Positions 15,001 through 27,430 of a stretch of DNA of 64,000 nt are shown here, piece by piece (position 1 is the first letter of the stretch; each line of letters opens with the position of its first letter). Below the pieces are notes generated by a model. That model was not told the origin of the DNA and did not search any database. It worked only from the letters and a program-made list of their open reading frames with translations. Origin of the DNA: Heterodera schachtii (taxonomy: Eukaryota > Nematoda > Chromadorea > Rhabditida > Heteroderidae); assembly GCA_023374025.1 (NCBI GenBank), contig SIJG01000080.1, positions 179,941 to 243,940 of the forward strand, read 5' to 3'. Both the position numbers and the translations under genes were made by a program.

Positions 15001-18000
15001 TTGAATGTAAAAGACAAATAAAAATATTGAAAAGGAGAATTTTGTAAATAAAAGGTTTGAAAAATAATTTTAGAATATTGTAATTGCATGATTTATATAA
15101 AATCAGGATGCTAAATGAAATTATAACTCAAATTAAATAACAAAAACAAACAATAATTATAATATTAATAAATATTTTAAGATTGATAATTCAAAGAATA
15201 TTTTAATAGGGATATTTTTTTTAATAAATCAAAAAATAAAATTACATTATATAACAATTTGAACGAAATAATAATTTTTAAAATCGAAAATTTTAATTAA
15301 TTTTGATCCTCAAATCAAATTCATATGTATTTACAATGAAATTTAATTTAAATACAATAAAGCCTATTAATTAAAATATGAGGATCCGAAACTAAAGGTT
15401 AGACGGTACAACATGACATGCTGCATTTGCCAGGAATGGCTGAACGAATATTACGCAAAATAAAATTTAAAAAAAAACAATTTAACTTTCGATTTATGTA
15501 AAATGAAAATATTGAATATTGATCAGGAAAAAAGGATGTTGACTTTATAATGATAAAATAATTTAAAATGAGTAAAATTGTTGATTTTATATAATTAAAA
15601 ATAAGTAACTTTAACAATTATTATGGAAATAATTATTAAAAACAAGTAATTTAAAAAAAAATTAAATTTCAATTTATTTGTAACGTAAAAAATGAATATT
15701 TACCAGGAAAGAAGGAAGGGTCGCATTAAATAAAATGTGTATAAAATATGTACAAAAATACCCAAAATATGTGAACTAAAATAGGTTATAAATTTTCAAA
15801 TGTTTATTTTTTTTCAAAAAAAATTCTTCTAAAATTATCATCGGTCTCTTTAAATAAAACATAGCATGTAAATTTTGTGTAATGACCTCGAGATATTTGC
15901 AAAAATTATAAATAATAATTAAAAATAAATCTATAAACATGTAAAAATATTAAATACTAAAACGTTGGGATTTGAGTGTTGCTTTCAGTGTATGAATAAC
16001 GGAGTATATGATTTTCGATAAAGACTTCGAAAAGGAGGCAAAAACGATAAACTCCGCAAGTGATTTGCTCTTAAATATTCAATAATTATAATAAAAAGTG
16101 ATATTATCATCAATAATGAACTGAAATTAAATAATAAATTAATGTAATAAACCGAAGAAAGTCAAAATGGATTTTTATTAATTTATTATTATGTTAAATC
16201 TTTAAAAATAATATTTGTTAAATAATTAATGAAATTCAATGATTAAGATTTAAATAGCAAAAATTCTATTAAAAAATTTTGTCATATTAAATTTAATAGC
16301 AATTTCTGTAGTGCTAAACATATTAAAAATGTAAGTTGACAAACATGAAGTTGAAAAGAACACAATGATGAAGGATATTAAATACTTTAATAATACGACT
16401 AAATATTAATAATTTAATAATACGCTTGAATAATATCATTAAATTAAAAAAGAATTAAACCAAGGTATGGGTGGTCTGAGTATTAATAGGTGGCTAAATA
16501 TGTATGAGTTTGTAATTGATTAGGCTTAATGAAAAAATTATCTAAATTAGCGTTAAATTGATTTTTTAGTTAACTATTTTAGTTATATGCATTTCAAATA
16601 TTATTATTTTTAATGTAAATATTAAAGTTTTATTTTTATTTATTTTATTCGAAACCAAAAATAAAGTTAATGTCTGATCACAAATATTATTATATACTGC
16701 AGTATTATCTTAATGCAAAGCAACAGTAAAAATTTTTGAAAAGAATTTTGCTAAATATAAGCAAATGTTTATAAAATATGGATCATTTGCAGAAATAATA
16801 TTTAATTTCTTATTCATATATTAGCGAAAAAATTAAATTTTTACACATTTGAAATAATAAAAATGAATAATTTTTAGATACTGTTAAATTTCTGCACATA
16901 AATTAAAAATCTGATTAATTTCTATATAAACCAAGACAATTTTAATTCAGGAAAAATTGCGGAGATAGCGTGTATAGCAAGCACCTTCCTAAACACCGTC
17001 ATGAAGCCCTGGAAAGACTTTTCCACTAGACTCCTCGATTTACGCAGAAGAATAAATAATTGTACTTGAGAAAAAGAATCAATAACATCAATAACAACCG
17101 ATCATTAAAAATAATAATAATAATAAAATAAATATTTTGCAGACAATAAATGCATTTTTTATATAAAAATATATTTAAACAGTTTTTTAAAGATTTAATT
17201 CTCTAGTATTTTTTAATTCATTTAATTATGAGAGAAAAAACCAATGACGATTTCGTTAAAATTTTTAATTTAAAATAATTAGAACTAACACTACAAATGA
17301 ATATTTGATGAAACAAAAAAAAACTATTAAAAACAAATAAAAAATATTATAATGTTTTTTATAACGAAAAAATAACGAAAAATTTGTCATCTTCGAAAAA
17401 TTAATTAAATATTAAATTGTTATTTAAACGTTAATACACTTTTCTTAAAATTCAATTGGATTCAAAATTATAATTATTAACCATAATATGATAAAGAAAC
17501 AAACGAATTAAATCAAAAAAAAAAAGAAAATATAATAAAACAACAATAAAATTACAGTGAAAAAGACTTAAGATTTAATCAAAATTAATGAAATGTTTGA
17601 TTCTAATTAAAAGAACTTTTATTTTTGGGAGCCTTGACTTCGACCAAATCATGGAAAACCACCTTATTAGCGTCTCTTTTTGTCTAAATACTTTATTGGT
17701 TACTGTAACTGCTTAATCATGAAGCATTCACAGAATTATCTTTTTATTAGAAAGAACGCGTATTAAAATCTAAGTTGGTGATTCGATAAAGAATTTCCAA
17801 AAATAAATAAGTACAAAAATTATTTCCAATTAATAAAACACTAACTTTATTTAACAAAAATTTTCTTTAAAAATTGACAATGATATTTCCCCATTATACA
17901 ATTAATTATTAAATACAAATAACAAATTTTAGGTATTTAAAATAATTCAAAAATATTAATGTTTTTTCAAAATACAAAAAAACGTCGAAAAATAGATTAA

Positions 18001-20170
18001 CAAAAAATATATGGTCAAACCATCATCAGAACACACCATCCTACTGAGGACCTGATAAATTTAATTAATTTATTTAGAAACAAAACTTTTTTTCCCTAAA
18101 AGTAGTCCAAACGAATAAAATGCGAATCATTCTGAAAATTAAAAAATATAATCAAAAAACTAATATAGTAATAAAGCGTAAGGATATCGAAAAAAGATAA
18201 TATGAAACATTCAAAATTCTAAAGAAGCAAGAATATGATATTAGGAGCAAAAAGTCAGTCGAGAAAAATTTTAGAAAGCAAAAATAATAAATTAAGGCTT
18301 TTGATTATATGAATAATAATAATTTAGTATATCTTATGAATGGTATATTTTAATTTATAAAAGGAAATAATGAGAAATATTATAAATTTAAGATTCTATA
18401 TTAGATACAAAAGTAAAGCACTCGCCAAAGCAATACAGGCCACTCAACCCAAGGACGGTCCAAAACTCGCCCTCTTTATAATTGGATAAAAATTAACTGT
18501 TCTGTGTTATTTTTGAGCATATTTAAAATTTAAAGAAATTATTGTATAAATTTTTAATAAAAATTATAAAAAAATGAATTTTTTTATTAAACAACTTTAA
18601 TACCATTATCGTTTAAATTTTAAATATTATGATTATTATTCAGTTTCTATTCCAACTCATTAAAAACTCTTTAAAAGCAAGTAACGAAGCAGTCAAATAT
18701 TATGTTAACATTGATAATAAACAATTTAATGGAAAAAAGCATATACTATGTAATAATAAAAAGCATTATAAAAGTTTTTATTCAATATTAACAAGAATTT
18801 AAGTTTTTAAATAAAATAAGAAATTAATTAAATTTTCTTACTGATTTGATTAAAAATTAATTATTAGTAATAATTTAACACTCGAAATTCTGATAACAAT
18901 TATACCACAGACACTGCCACGATTTTTAGATTTTTTTGAAGTAAAAACATTTTGTTCATATTGACCTAGAATTAATTAAACAGCAATTTAAACTTTTAAA
19001 ATTTTTGAGTGATGCATATATGAATTGGGTGATTTGGTCTCGAGTCAATTATTCTTATTAAGATCGGTGTTATCATTTGGCGCCGGAAAATGTGAATTTC
19101 CTCCTGTAAGATAGCGCTTCCTGCATAGATAATCCAATCCTGAACGCCATTCGGACGCTTTGCAAAAAATTTTTAGGTCATCAATAGAAAAAAGAAATTT
19201 TTTAATATTAAATCACTCGAACAATTTCATAATTTAAATTATTATATGTTTTTTTAATTAAAAGACTACGCATTTTTAACATTTATTAAATGTAAAAAAA
19301 AAATTATTTTATTTAATCAAAATTTTTATTTATTATTTCATTGAAGTAGAAAATTTAAAATTACTAAAATATCATTTTGCATTATTACTTTAAAGAACAG
19401 CATTTAAACATTATTAAAACAGAATTTAATAAGTAACCTTATCCTTTTAAGCTAATTAATCAAATAGAAATAATCAATTAATTTATTAATCTAAAAAATA
19501 TTATTCAGTTATTATTTATACAGATGGAAAAGACTGACGTTGTTGCTCGAGATAAAAAATTTGAAAAAAATTGAAATTAAAATAATTAATTAAATTATAA
19601 AATGAAATATAAAATATACTTAAATATTATAATGATAAAACCAAATATTTTTTCATAAATTCTTAATTAATGTTAAACAATAAAGCCAGTCTTGGTTCGT
19701 TTCCAACACAGAATAAAATATTTCTTATTCAATTTTATTGTAAAATTATTTTTGAAATTAATTACGAAAATTTTCCAACCACCAAAAACAAAACAAAAAC
19801 AATTAATATTTTTTTTCCTCTTAAACATAGCCAAAAAAAAACACAATTTTTTTGTGCAAAATCGTTTAATAAATTGTTACAGTTTTCTGAAAACCGCTTT
19901 ACCCAAAACCCTAAAATTTTGAAAATTTATCCAAAAACCAAAAAATTGATCTTTTTATGGAGAAAAACGATTTTTAAAAAGCTTTTTTTTTAAGTTTCAT
20001 ATTATATTGTAAACATCGAAAATAAAATTTTGAATTTAAAATTCAAAAAGAGAGGAAAAGATGAAAAGATTAGAATTTAATAATTACATATTTTTTTATA
20101 ATGGAAAACATGAATTTTTAAATATTGGAACAGCTAATTTTTGAAAATATTTATCACTTTTTTTTAGTCT
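9077..20170. other. AT-rich gene desert
   Basis: Eleven kilobases of AT-rich sequence with no credible exon chain. The longest open frames (11,835-12,128 minus and 19,670-19,993 plus) have low-complexity Lys/Phe/Asn composition and no motif. Slightly GC-richer islands lie near 16,970-17,040, 18,415-18,475 and 19,020-19,150. I find no tRNA, rRNA or small RNA structure in them. Confidence 0.55.
10257..10283. repeat. (AT)n microsatellite
   Basis: About thirteen uninterrupted TA dinucleotides. Confidence 0.95.
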
Positions 20171-20223
20171 GTTGAATCAGGAATATTGCCCTAAAATTCT
20201 GTCCGTAAATCTCGCAGTTCTCT

Positions 20224-20630
20224 TTATTGCTGTTCACTCCCAAACTTCTTCCTCCATAGTCTTAAACTGTTTCTGTCCACTCCCAATTTTTCTGCAATTT
20301 TGGTGTCGCTCATCGTTTGATTTTTGCTTCTTAATTTGTAAAATTTTTTTACAAATTCCATTTTCTCCGCTTTAGTGTAATGTTTAAGTTTCGCTAAAAA
20401 CATATTAAGAATAATATAAAAATGATATGATACGAGTGGATATGCCAAATTGTCTCTTCCACAGATAAATTGTGGACAATCCAAAGCCAATTTTTTCTGT
20501 AATTTTTGCTTCAATTTTCTCAGTTGTTCTTATTTTAAATTTTCTAAAAATTTCTTCCTTCATTTTTTCAAATTGTTTTATTTTCTCAAGCCTTTGATTG
20601 TTAGAAAATTTCTTTCTTCCTGCTTAAAAG
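20224..20630 (-). pseudogene. broken gene with two tandem helix-turn-helix units
   Basis: Two minus-strand segments in different frames each encode a helix-turn-helix-like unit. The upstream one (about 20,620-20,420) contains KITEKIGFGLSTIYLWKRQF. The downstream one (about 20,410-20,224) contains KIAEKLGVDRNSLRLWRKKF. The units align with each other, so they look like repeats of one domain. The pattern resembles homeodomain-like DNA-binding domains of transposases and CENP-B/Pipsqueak-type proteins. No catalytic domain follows; the second unit ends in a stop shortly after the helix. A frame change between the units shows the copy is damaged. A weaker single unit of the same style lies near 41.5 kb. 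Confidence 0.5.
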
Positions 20631-23127
20631 GGGGGACAATTAATATTAACAAAAAAGCTATTAGTAACAATTTTATGATAATATTCTATATCTTTTCAAA
20701 AATTTAAACTACATTTCAACAAATTTACTTAATTTTAAAGAATATATAAATTTAGCGCTTTTAAAAATAAGTGAAAGCCTAACCCATAAAATTTTGAATT
20801 TTATTTACCTAGTTTGATCTTCCATTTATAAATTTGATCCGATTAATGCCCAAATCCTGCGTAATCAAAGAAATAATGACTATAATATATGATAATATAT
20901 GTTATAGGAATTATATGTTGTATATTAATATAAAATACGATGTTAAATTATATTATGCCTATGAAAATGGAAATATTTTTAAATAAATGTTTTCATTGAA
21001 AAGAAAATTTGTTTATCTGTGCTCAATAAAAAGTCTTTGACAAAACAGTAAAGAATTAAATAATAATTATATTTCCAAAAACTACATTAAATATTTGTCG
21101 TTTTAGCTAAATATAAATTACACAACTGCTGAACAAAAGCCTTAATAAATATTAAATTTTTTTTTATCATAATCCAACATAAAAAAGTTTGGACAGAATA
21201 GTAAATGGTAAATAAATACCTGGTATAAAAATCATAACACAGCATTAATCCCGAAATAAGAAATTTTTAAAAACAACAACAACATCAAACCAGCAATTTT
21301 TCCATGAAAGGTTATTAAAGCAATTCCAAAATTAAAAAATAGCTCTAAATTAAAGAATTTAAACATTCAAAACAGCCATTTTATCCAAAGTATTTCATCT
21401 CGTATTGTGAATTTTGTCCTACCGTATTTTCCACGTGCTTACCGTATTCGCCAACAAAAGCCAGTTACAGTAATTATTCCATCATTGTTTTTGATTACAG
21501 TTAAAGATTAAATAGATTTCAATAAATCATTTCCATGCGACGAAAAAAGCTTTTCTATTGTAATTTTCTTCTCTTTCCCATTCTCCGGCGATTCCCCCCC
21601 CCCTATTTTTGTCGGGGAGTTTATTTTTAATTCTTTCAATTTTTATAAAAATGTCTTATTAACTTTTAAATCACTTAACTTAACAGACTGATGCCGACTG
21701 GAACGTTGAAGTATCTATTTATTTTTGGCTTTTCCCTGTGCAACATTTAGCCAATGCTCATGGGGCAACATTTGCTTCAAACGAATTTTGATCTAACGAA
21801 TATTTCCGCCGTTTTCGTCGTTTTGCCCCTCTTTTACCTTCGATTATCCCTCACTCCGTTATTTCTATCCCTTGGCCATTCTTTGCCCATATTTCCTGTC
21901 TATGGCAGTGCCAATGCGTCATCGAATGACATTACGAAACTGCACTTGACACCAAAGTTTCTCTTGATGAAGATTTTATTCCAAAAATTTTTTAAATTTA
22001 ATTTTATTTGTAACAGTTTTTATTATAAAAAGAAATTTTTTACCACCATAAAAGATTGAAATATGGAAGATTAATTAGCTTTAACTTCGAAATAAAGTAA
22101 AATTTTTTGAAAAAATAAATAATTGTTAAATAAATTTTTATCACTTTTAACTTCTTTTTTTTTTTGCATGTTCAAACCACTTTAGATTTTGCATTCCGAT
22201 CGAAAATAGATTAAATAAAATTTTAATTTATTTTTTCAAATTAAAAAATTCTGTAAAAATATTCGAATGAGAAAAAAATTTAAAGAGCCCAAATCAAAGT
22301 TAATTTTTAATATAATAATGCACGAATTATAGTTTTGAACCACATTGAATATTTGAAAATGCTGAAAATATGTGCTGCTTCAATGACTTATATTTTATAC
22401 ATAAAAAAGGGTTAAAATTTTGCCGGCGATTTTTTCGCCAACTTTTTGAGATAACCATAATAAAGTATTGTAAATTAATTCGATTTCTGCGCCCAATAAT
22501 TTTGCTTATAATAATTGCGCACCGGACATTCGCTTCGCCCACCCAAATTTTGTGGAACATTGCGCTAAAATCGATGTCCGCGCGGCGCGTCGGAAAAAGA
22601 AAGTATGCGCAAATCACCAAATCCTGCAAATACATTGTTAAATTAGTTCAAGCAATGCTTTTAAAGTAGAATTTTTAGGTTTTTCTATTTTAAAAGTAAA
22701 AAAATCTGAGATTCGATTTCATTAATATATTTATCATTATTCTTTTTTTTTCTAAATATAAATTTATTTATTCGATTTTTCAAGTAACACATAAAACAAT
22801 AAATAATCTTTGTAATAAGTCCTATTAACTTATTTTCTAATTATCTCTCCGTATTCACTAATTTAATTTAATTAAAAATTAATTTTATTATATAAATTAT
22901 TATTTAAATTATAAATTTCGTTGAAAATGTTATTCAATTTCATATTTTAAATTAAATTTCGTAAACTTTGTTAGAATGAAAATTTTATATTCTTGAACAA
23001 TGCCCATTTTCCCCAAAAATTCGCAAACCTTCGAGGATTTTTTGAGTAACTTTATAGCTAAATAATTTAAAACCATTTTTTCGTGGCCTAAATTTTATTA
23101 ATTTTTAACGTTTTTCTGTTTTCAAAG
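20631..23127. other. intergenic sequence, unidentified GC-richer islands
   Basis: Mostly AT-rich, with GC-richer islands at about 21,560-21,960 and 22,480-22,630. Both strands of the second island are open for about 100 codons (22,327-22,635 minus; 22,370-22,669 plus), so the true frame cannot be chosen. No motif is recognised. Short similarities link 21,420-21,490 with 23,750-23,810. Confidence 0.4.
22975..23127 (+). repeat. diverged direct repeat, copy 1
   Basis: Similar over its length to 23,870-24,020: both contain GCCCAT..CCCAAAAATT..CAAACCT and end with a TTCAAAGG-like splice-acceptor-like sequence. The second copy reads in frame for about 25 codons where this one has stops, suggesting duplication of an old exon plus intron. 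Confidence 0.5.
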
Positions 23128-23255
23128 GGTTGGATGGTTCACAAGCAGACAAATGTTTAACAATTCGGAATGGATTTTATGCTGGCAAAAATGGCATTGA
23201 TGGAATTCAAAAATTGGTGTCCGCCAAGCGGTTGGGCGGCGCCGTCACGCTTTAA
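23128..23255 (+). CDS. possible terminal exon of an unknown protein
   Basis: After a TTTTCAAAG acceptor-like sequence, one frame runs about 42 codons to a TAA at 23,253. It has balanced composition with stretches such as LTIRNGFYAGKNGIDG and LVSAKRLGGAVTL, and is distinctly more GC-rich than its flanks. I do not recognise the family. No upstream exon is convincing, so this may be a gene fragment left by duplication. Confidence 0.3.
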
Positions 23256-23642
23256 CTCAGCAAAAGAAAACCGGGCACAGACGAACGCGTAGAGGAAAAA
23301 GTGCGTACAAATCCGACAAAACAAATTTTTTGTGTATTCATTTTCACTACGTCTTATTTCGCCTTAAAAATTTAATATTAAAAAAAAAAGTTAAAATAAA
23401 TAAACTAAATATATTTATTTATACAAATTAGGTTTGGTGACGGTGCCGCCCCTATGTTTTGGAATTTTAAGCACATTTTCTATGCAAAATTTCAAAAAGA
23501 TTTACTTTTTTCTTGACTTTGGAAAAAGCAACATTCCTTAAAAATCTGTTCTAATACTTTAATCTTTAAAATAAAATAAAAAAGATTCTAAGTCCTTCTG
23601 AAATGTTATTAAATTGATTTGATAAAGTTCTTTTAATTGAAG

Positions 23643-23758
23643 GTTCACATTGGCTCTTTGCCGTCCGTCTTGCCTATGCCCAATTCACCGCCCTCAAACT
23701 GTCCAGCAACAATAAGCTGCACATGTTCTTCCGTTTACGTCCAGCCGCCAATGCTTAA
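23643..23758 (+). CDS. possible terminal exon of an unknown protein
   Basis: After an acceptor-like TTGAAG, a frame of about 38 codons reads SHWLFAVRLAYAQFTAL... to LRPAANA and stops at 23,756. Composition and local GC rise look coding. It lies 390 bp after the previous coding-like segment on the same strand; whether they belong to one gene cannot be decided, since the first also ends in a stop. Confidence 0.3.
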
Positions 23759-23869
23759 CCTATTCGCCAATAATGACCAGGTACAGTAATTATTATTGCA
23801 TCATTTTTGAAAAACAAAAATTTTAAAGTTTTAATTCAATATTTTAAAATTATGTAAACTTAATTAGAA

Positions 23870-24020
23870 TAAATTTCTGTATCTTTAGCAACGCCCATAT
23901 TACCCAAAAATTGACAAACCTGCGAGCATTTTTGAGCAATTTGATAGCTTAATAATCCAAAAATAATTTATTTCGGGGCTAAAATTTCATTAATTTCTAT
24001 AAAAATTTTTTCTATTCAAA
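23870..24020 (+). repeat. diverged direct repeat, copy 2
   Basis: Second copy of 22,975-23,127. After a TATCTTTAG acceptor-like site one frame is open for about 25 codons (YYPKIDKPASIFEQFDSL) before a stop. Confidence 0.45.
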
Positions 24021-24074
24021 GGTGTATGCACTAAAAAATACTAAATATGCGCATAAAATATGCACTAAAAATTC

Positions 24075-24310
24075 CACAAATATGAGTAGTATAGGGACAG
24101 AAATCTTGTCCCCCCCCCCTGGGAAGAGAGATGCACATTCACTATAGGAGAGAGGAGAGAATTAGAGAAAAAGAGTAAAAAATTATGCGCGAGAAAACTT
24201 GAAAAAACGCTTAGATTGTAAAGAGACCCCCGGCCACTAATTTTGGTGCAAAAACCCCAGCCTAATGGTATTCTCGGGTACGCTTCGTGCCATTGCGCGA
24301 GTTCCAGCCG
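24075..24310 (-). repeat. dispersed repeat family, minus-strand copy
   Basis: The reverse complement matches 38,745-38,965 and, less well, 38,230-38,460. Shared landmarks are a GTACCC(G)AG block, a GGGTCTC block, CTCTTTTTCTCTAATTCTCT, TCCTATAGTGAATG and CCCTATACTACT. A C run near 24,111 sits where the other copies carry GTACCCGCGCGG. Confidence 0.7.
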
Positions 24311-25131
24311 TTTTTTTTTGCTATCCCCAATTAATCGATATCAACGGAAATTATCGATTTGTGAATGATTTTAATACACATACATTTTGAAATGAAAAAA
24401 AAAGTTTAGAAAAATGATTGGAATAAAACGCAGTTTTTAGTGCGGGAAATAAAGGTGCGCTAAATTTGAAAAGGGATAAATGTTTTTTTAGTCCTCGGTA
24501 ATAAATTCTTTTGATGTCACTCTCATATCCATTTTTTTCATGTGATAAATTAACAGTTACAATGCTGGCATTTTCGGCTCTCCAATTAACCAAAAACCTC
24601 CACCCGAAACCGAATATTGAGAATACTATTAAAATGCTATACAAAAAAAACCAAAAAAAATTATCGAAATATAATTTATATCTTAAGATAACTATTTTGA
24701 GTAAAAAAACATCTTTGTTCTTTGTTTGGCCTATTTCTATTGCGGGAAATAAAGGACTATGAAAGTGTGCGAAAATTTTTGGTTTTAATATTTTATTCTT
24801 TGTTCACGATTTTAACACGAAAATTTTGAGAAATTTTTTATTTTTATTTTGGGAAAACCCTTATTTATTTTCGGTAATTTTTGAAGATTATATGGACCAT
24901 TAAAGGAAAAATTAAAAAAGAAACGATTTAAAAAACCAAAAAAAAACATTTTTGACACTTTGCGCATAAACACTAGAGACAAAAACAAATTGCATGATGA
25001 ATTTTCCTATTTTAGAAGAAGGATAATTAATTAAATATTTTTTTAAATACAAATGATCAGATAGATTATTAGTCGAATGCGAAATTACCGATAGGGCAAA
25101 AAAAAACATTTAGAAAAAACTAAATATATTT
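24311..25131. other. AT-rich intergenic sequence
   Basis: No credible gene. The phrase GCGGGAAATAAAG occurs twice (about 24,433 and 24,743). Its reverse-complement relatives lie beside the repeat copies at 38.1 and 38.6 kb, so this is probably more of the same repeat family. Confidence 0.4.
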
Positions 25132-25713
25132 TTATGATTCAATTCCTCCTATAGGGACTATAAAAACTTTCTGATAATTCTCCATGTATAATTCGGTTCC
25201 TACGGTATGGCGTATAATATATTTCTCATTACGTTTATTATCATTTTTGTCTTTGATAGGTTCTTCTGGTGGATTTAAATAATTTATAGCTAATGATGCA
25301 ATATTTTGGAACCAATCATCTATTTCTATACGAAATTTTCTCAGCTGTTTCTGGTATTTATAACAGGTTGTCATGCTATGTTTTGATGAGTTTTCGTTTT
25401 TCTGACATTTTTGTATGTTTTTATATTTTAAACAATTCTCAATATCACCAAGAATATTTGAAATATTTTTATATTCATTTGAAATCTGTAGAGATAGTAG
25501 CCTAATGTTTTGCGCTATTTCTAATATTTTTTCATATAGTTGATGTATTCCTGGAGCACTAAATGCAATGAGCATATATGTTTTTGCATAGAAAGAGATA
25601 TTATTACAGTAAATAACTAACTCGTCTGCATCTTTAACCATTTTTCTTTCCCTTTTCCACCTTATGACAATTTCTTTTTTGATGAATTGTATTTCTTGGT
25701 CAATTGTTGTCAT
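25132..25713 (-). CDS. predicted all-helical protein, third of three tandem paralogues (H3)
   Basis: An intact 193-residue frame starting MTTIDQEI. No known domain is recognised. Composition (Lys, Glu, Ile, Asn rich, few Gly or Pro) suggests long helices or coiled coil. Its first half aligns by eye with the two upstream frames: a KKE...W start, an acidic A(D/E) stretch, then a shared APG motif (here FSAPGIHQLY, residues about 72-81) and a second helical stretch. It lies 28 bp downstream of H2 on the same strand, so the three look like a tandem duplication. The first member is joined to a Polinton integrase, which suggests these are cargo genes of the element. There is no signal peptide or membrane segment. 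Function is unknown. Confidence 0.55.
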   Translation of the reverse strand: MTTIDQEIQFIKKEIVIRWKRERKMVKDADELVIYCNNISFYAKTYMLIAFSAPGIHQLYEKILEIAQNIRLLSLQISNEYKNISNILGDIENCLKYKNIQKCQKNENSSKHSMTTCYKYQKQLRKFRIEIDDWFQNIASLAINYLNPPEEPIKDKNDNKRNEKYIIRHTVGTELYMENYQKVFIVPIGGIES

Positions 25714-25741
25714 TTTATTTATTTGGAATTTTGGTTATCCT

Positions 25742-26199
25742 CTATTCGTCAACCCCAATAAAATCCCACACTACAGACTGAACTTTATTTTCTAACTCCA
25801 AAATTTTGGTATGAATCCTGCGAGATTCTAAGTGTAGCTTTCTCACTTCATTCAATTCCTTAAGTACTTGATCCTCCAGCTTCTTCACCTGGTCAAAGTC
25901 TTTAGAATGTTCGGCCTCGTGCCAAATAGAGACCGTTCTATCAGACTTGGAATTAATTTTATCCAAAATGGTGTAAATTTCCCAGATACAATCTGACATT
26001 TTTACATACCATTCTCGAACCCCGGGGGCATACGGGGCCTTTTCTCGGGATTTAATTGCCCGATTAAGGGCTCCACGGGCAGATTTGGCAAAATCATCGG
26101 CTTCCTCTGCCAATACTGAAACTTCCTTCCATGCCCTTTCTGCCTCTTTTTTGAGGCTTCCATCAAAATTGCTGTTCCTTTTTCTGTTATTTGAACCAT
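25742..26199 (-). pseudogene. predicted helical protein, second tandem paralogue (H2), 5' end broken
   Basis: The main frame reads from about 26,170 to the stop at 25,742, roughly 140 residues, and aligns with H1 over most of its length: AERAWKEV..., EEADDFAKSARGAL, then PYAPGVREWY. This frame has no in-frame ATG. The only good ATG (26,199, MVQITEKGTA) is in another frame that overlaps it, so a small insertion or deletion near 26,150-26,190 probably separates start and body. The C-terminal half is strongly charged and coiled-coil-like. No enzyme motif is seen. Confidence 0.5.
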
Positions 26200-26238
26200 T
26201 TTAAAATTTATTATTATCTTTTCGTTTTCTTTTATACA

Positions 26239-27215
26239 TTATGCAGATATAAACTCATCATTAAATGTTGGCCTAGAGGAGGGCCTCGGTCGGGACAAGT
26301 ATTCTTTCAGGGTTTCCTTTACTTTTTGGGCCAATTCCCCGATCCCGAGGTCAGACTGAGTATAGGCGTTACGGAACGTGCTTCCGATGTCCAACCTATA
26401 CTGCTTAACAATTTCAAATGTCCCCTTTGCTTCGTCAGCCAATTCTCGGCACATTAACACATCTTTTCGGTCCAAACACTTTTCCATTTCTGTTTTGATA
26501 AATCCCATTTTCTGTTTTTCTTCGTTGATTTTTCCAGAAATTCCTTGTACTTTTCTCACCCCTTCCAATAGCCTACCGAACCATGTTTTCATGCCCGGTG
26601 CCTCGGGGTGACGAACTTTAATTTTCTCTGCCTCCGTAATAGCCCTATGAGAAGCAGCCGCAAAATCTCGGGCTTCGTTATTTAATCGGACGGTGTCGCG
26701 AAATGCTTTTTCAATGGTTTTTCTCGCATTTTTGATGATCAATTTTTCTTCAAAATATTTTTTCATTTTTCCCGCCTGAAACTCTAAGCCGCTGTCGCTA
26801 TAAATTTTCATCGGGATGACTTTCGACTTTTCGAACACCCGATCAAAAGCCTCGATCATGTCCTCACTCTTCTTTGACTTGGCCGGTGCACTGAAGATCA
26901 TTCGACTCAGCACGTCTATACAGACCAATAAATACTTGTACCCGTCGTTATGTTTTTTCAATTGGTCAAATATGCATAAATCACACTGCCAATCGGTATG
27001 GAAGCCGCTCGGTATTGTCTTTAGTCTCGGGAATCTTTTCCTTATGGGCTTGTGAATCGTGTATGTTCTCTGCTTTTCTAGGAATTTATTGACATCTTCA
27101 CTCTTTATTTCAGGGGCAATCTTTTTCGCCTCATTTAAAATTTTTGAATTCCGGCAAAACTTGCCGGAGATTTTAAATTATAATAAATTTTTGATAAAAT
27201 TTTATCTTTATTCAT
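26239..27215 (-). pseudogene. truncated Polinton integrase fused to a helical protein (H1)
   Basis: The 5' part is a retroviral-type (rve, DDE) integrase of the Maverick/Polinton kind. From MNKDKI at 27,215 come SPASFAG, YTIHKPIRKRFPR, the first catalytic aspartate in HTDWQCDL, then KYLLVCIDVLSR and the second aspartate in IYSDSGLEF. About 22 residues after that aspartate the sequence passes into IEKAFRDTV..EARDFA, which aligns with paralogue H2. The catalytic glutamate expected about 35 residues on is therefore not at its normal place. Downstream the H1 domain shows PEAPGMKTWF and ends FNDEFISA. One frame break sits near 27,140. I read this as an integrase that lost its C-terminal third and was joined in frame to a cargo gene. 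The core-domain identification is secure; the fusion is inferred. Confidence 0.75.
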
Positions 27216-27430
27216 TTTATTTTTGCATTTTCGATCATTTTTGTTTTATATCTTCCCTTATATTTTTTTACTTGTTTATTAAATTTTTTATGAGCTGGTT
27301 TCTCCGAATATTTTTGCGTTTTAATTATTTTTTGAACATATTTTTCGTACCTGTCTTGTGTACGGGTATAACTATTGACCTAATATCCTGTACACACCTC
27401 TTAACTCACGTATGCATATAAATATACAAA

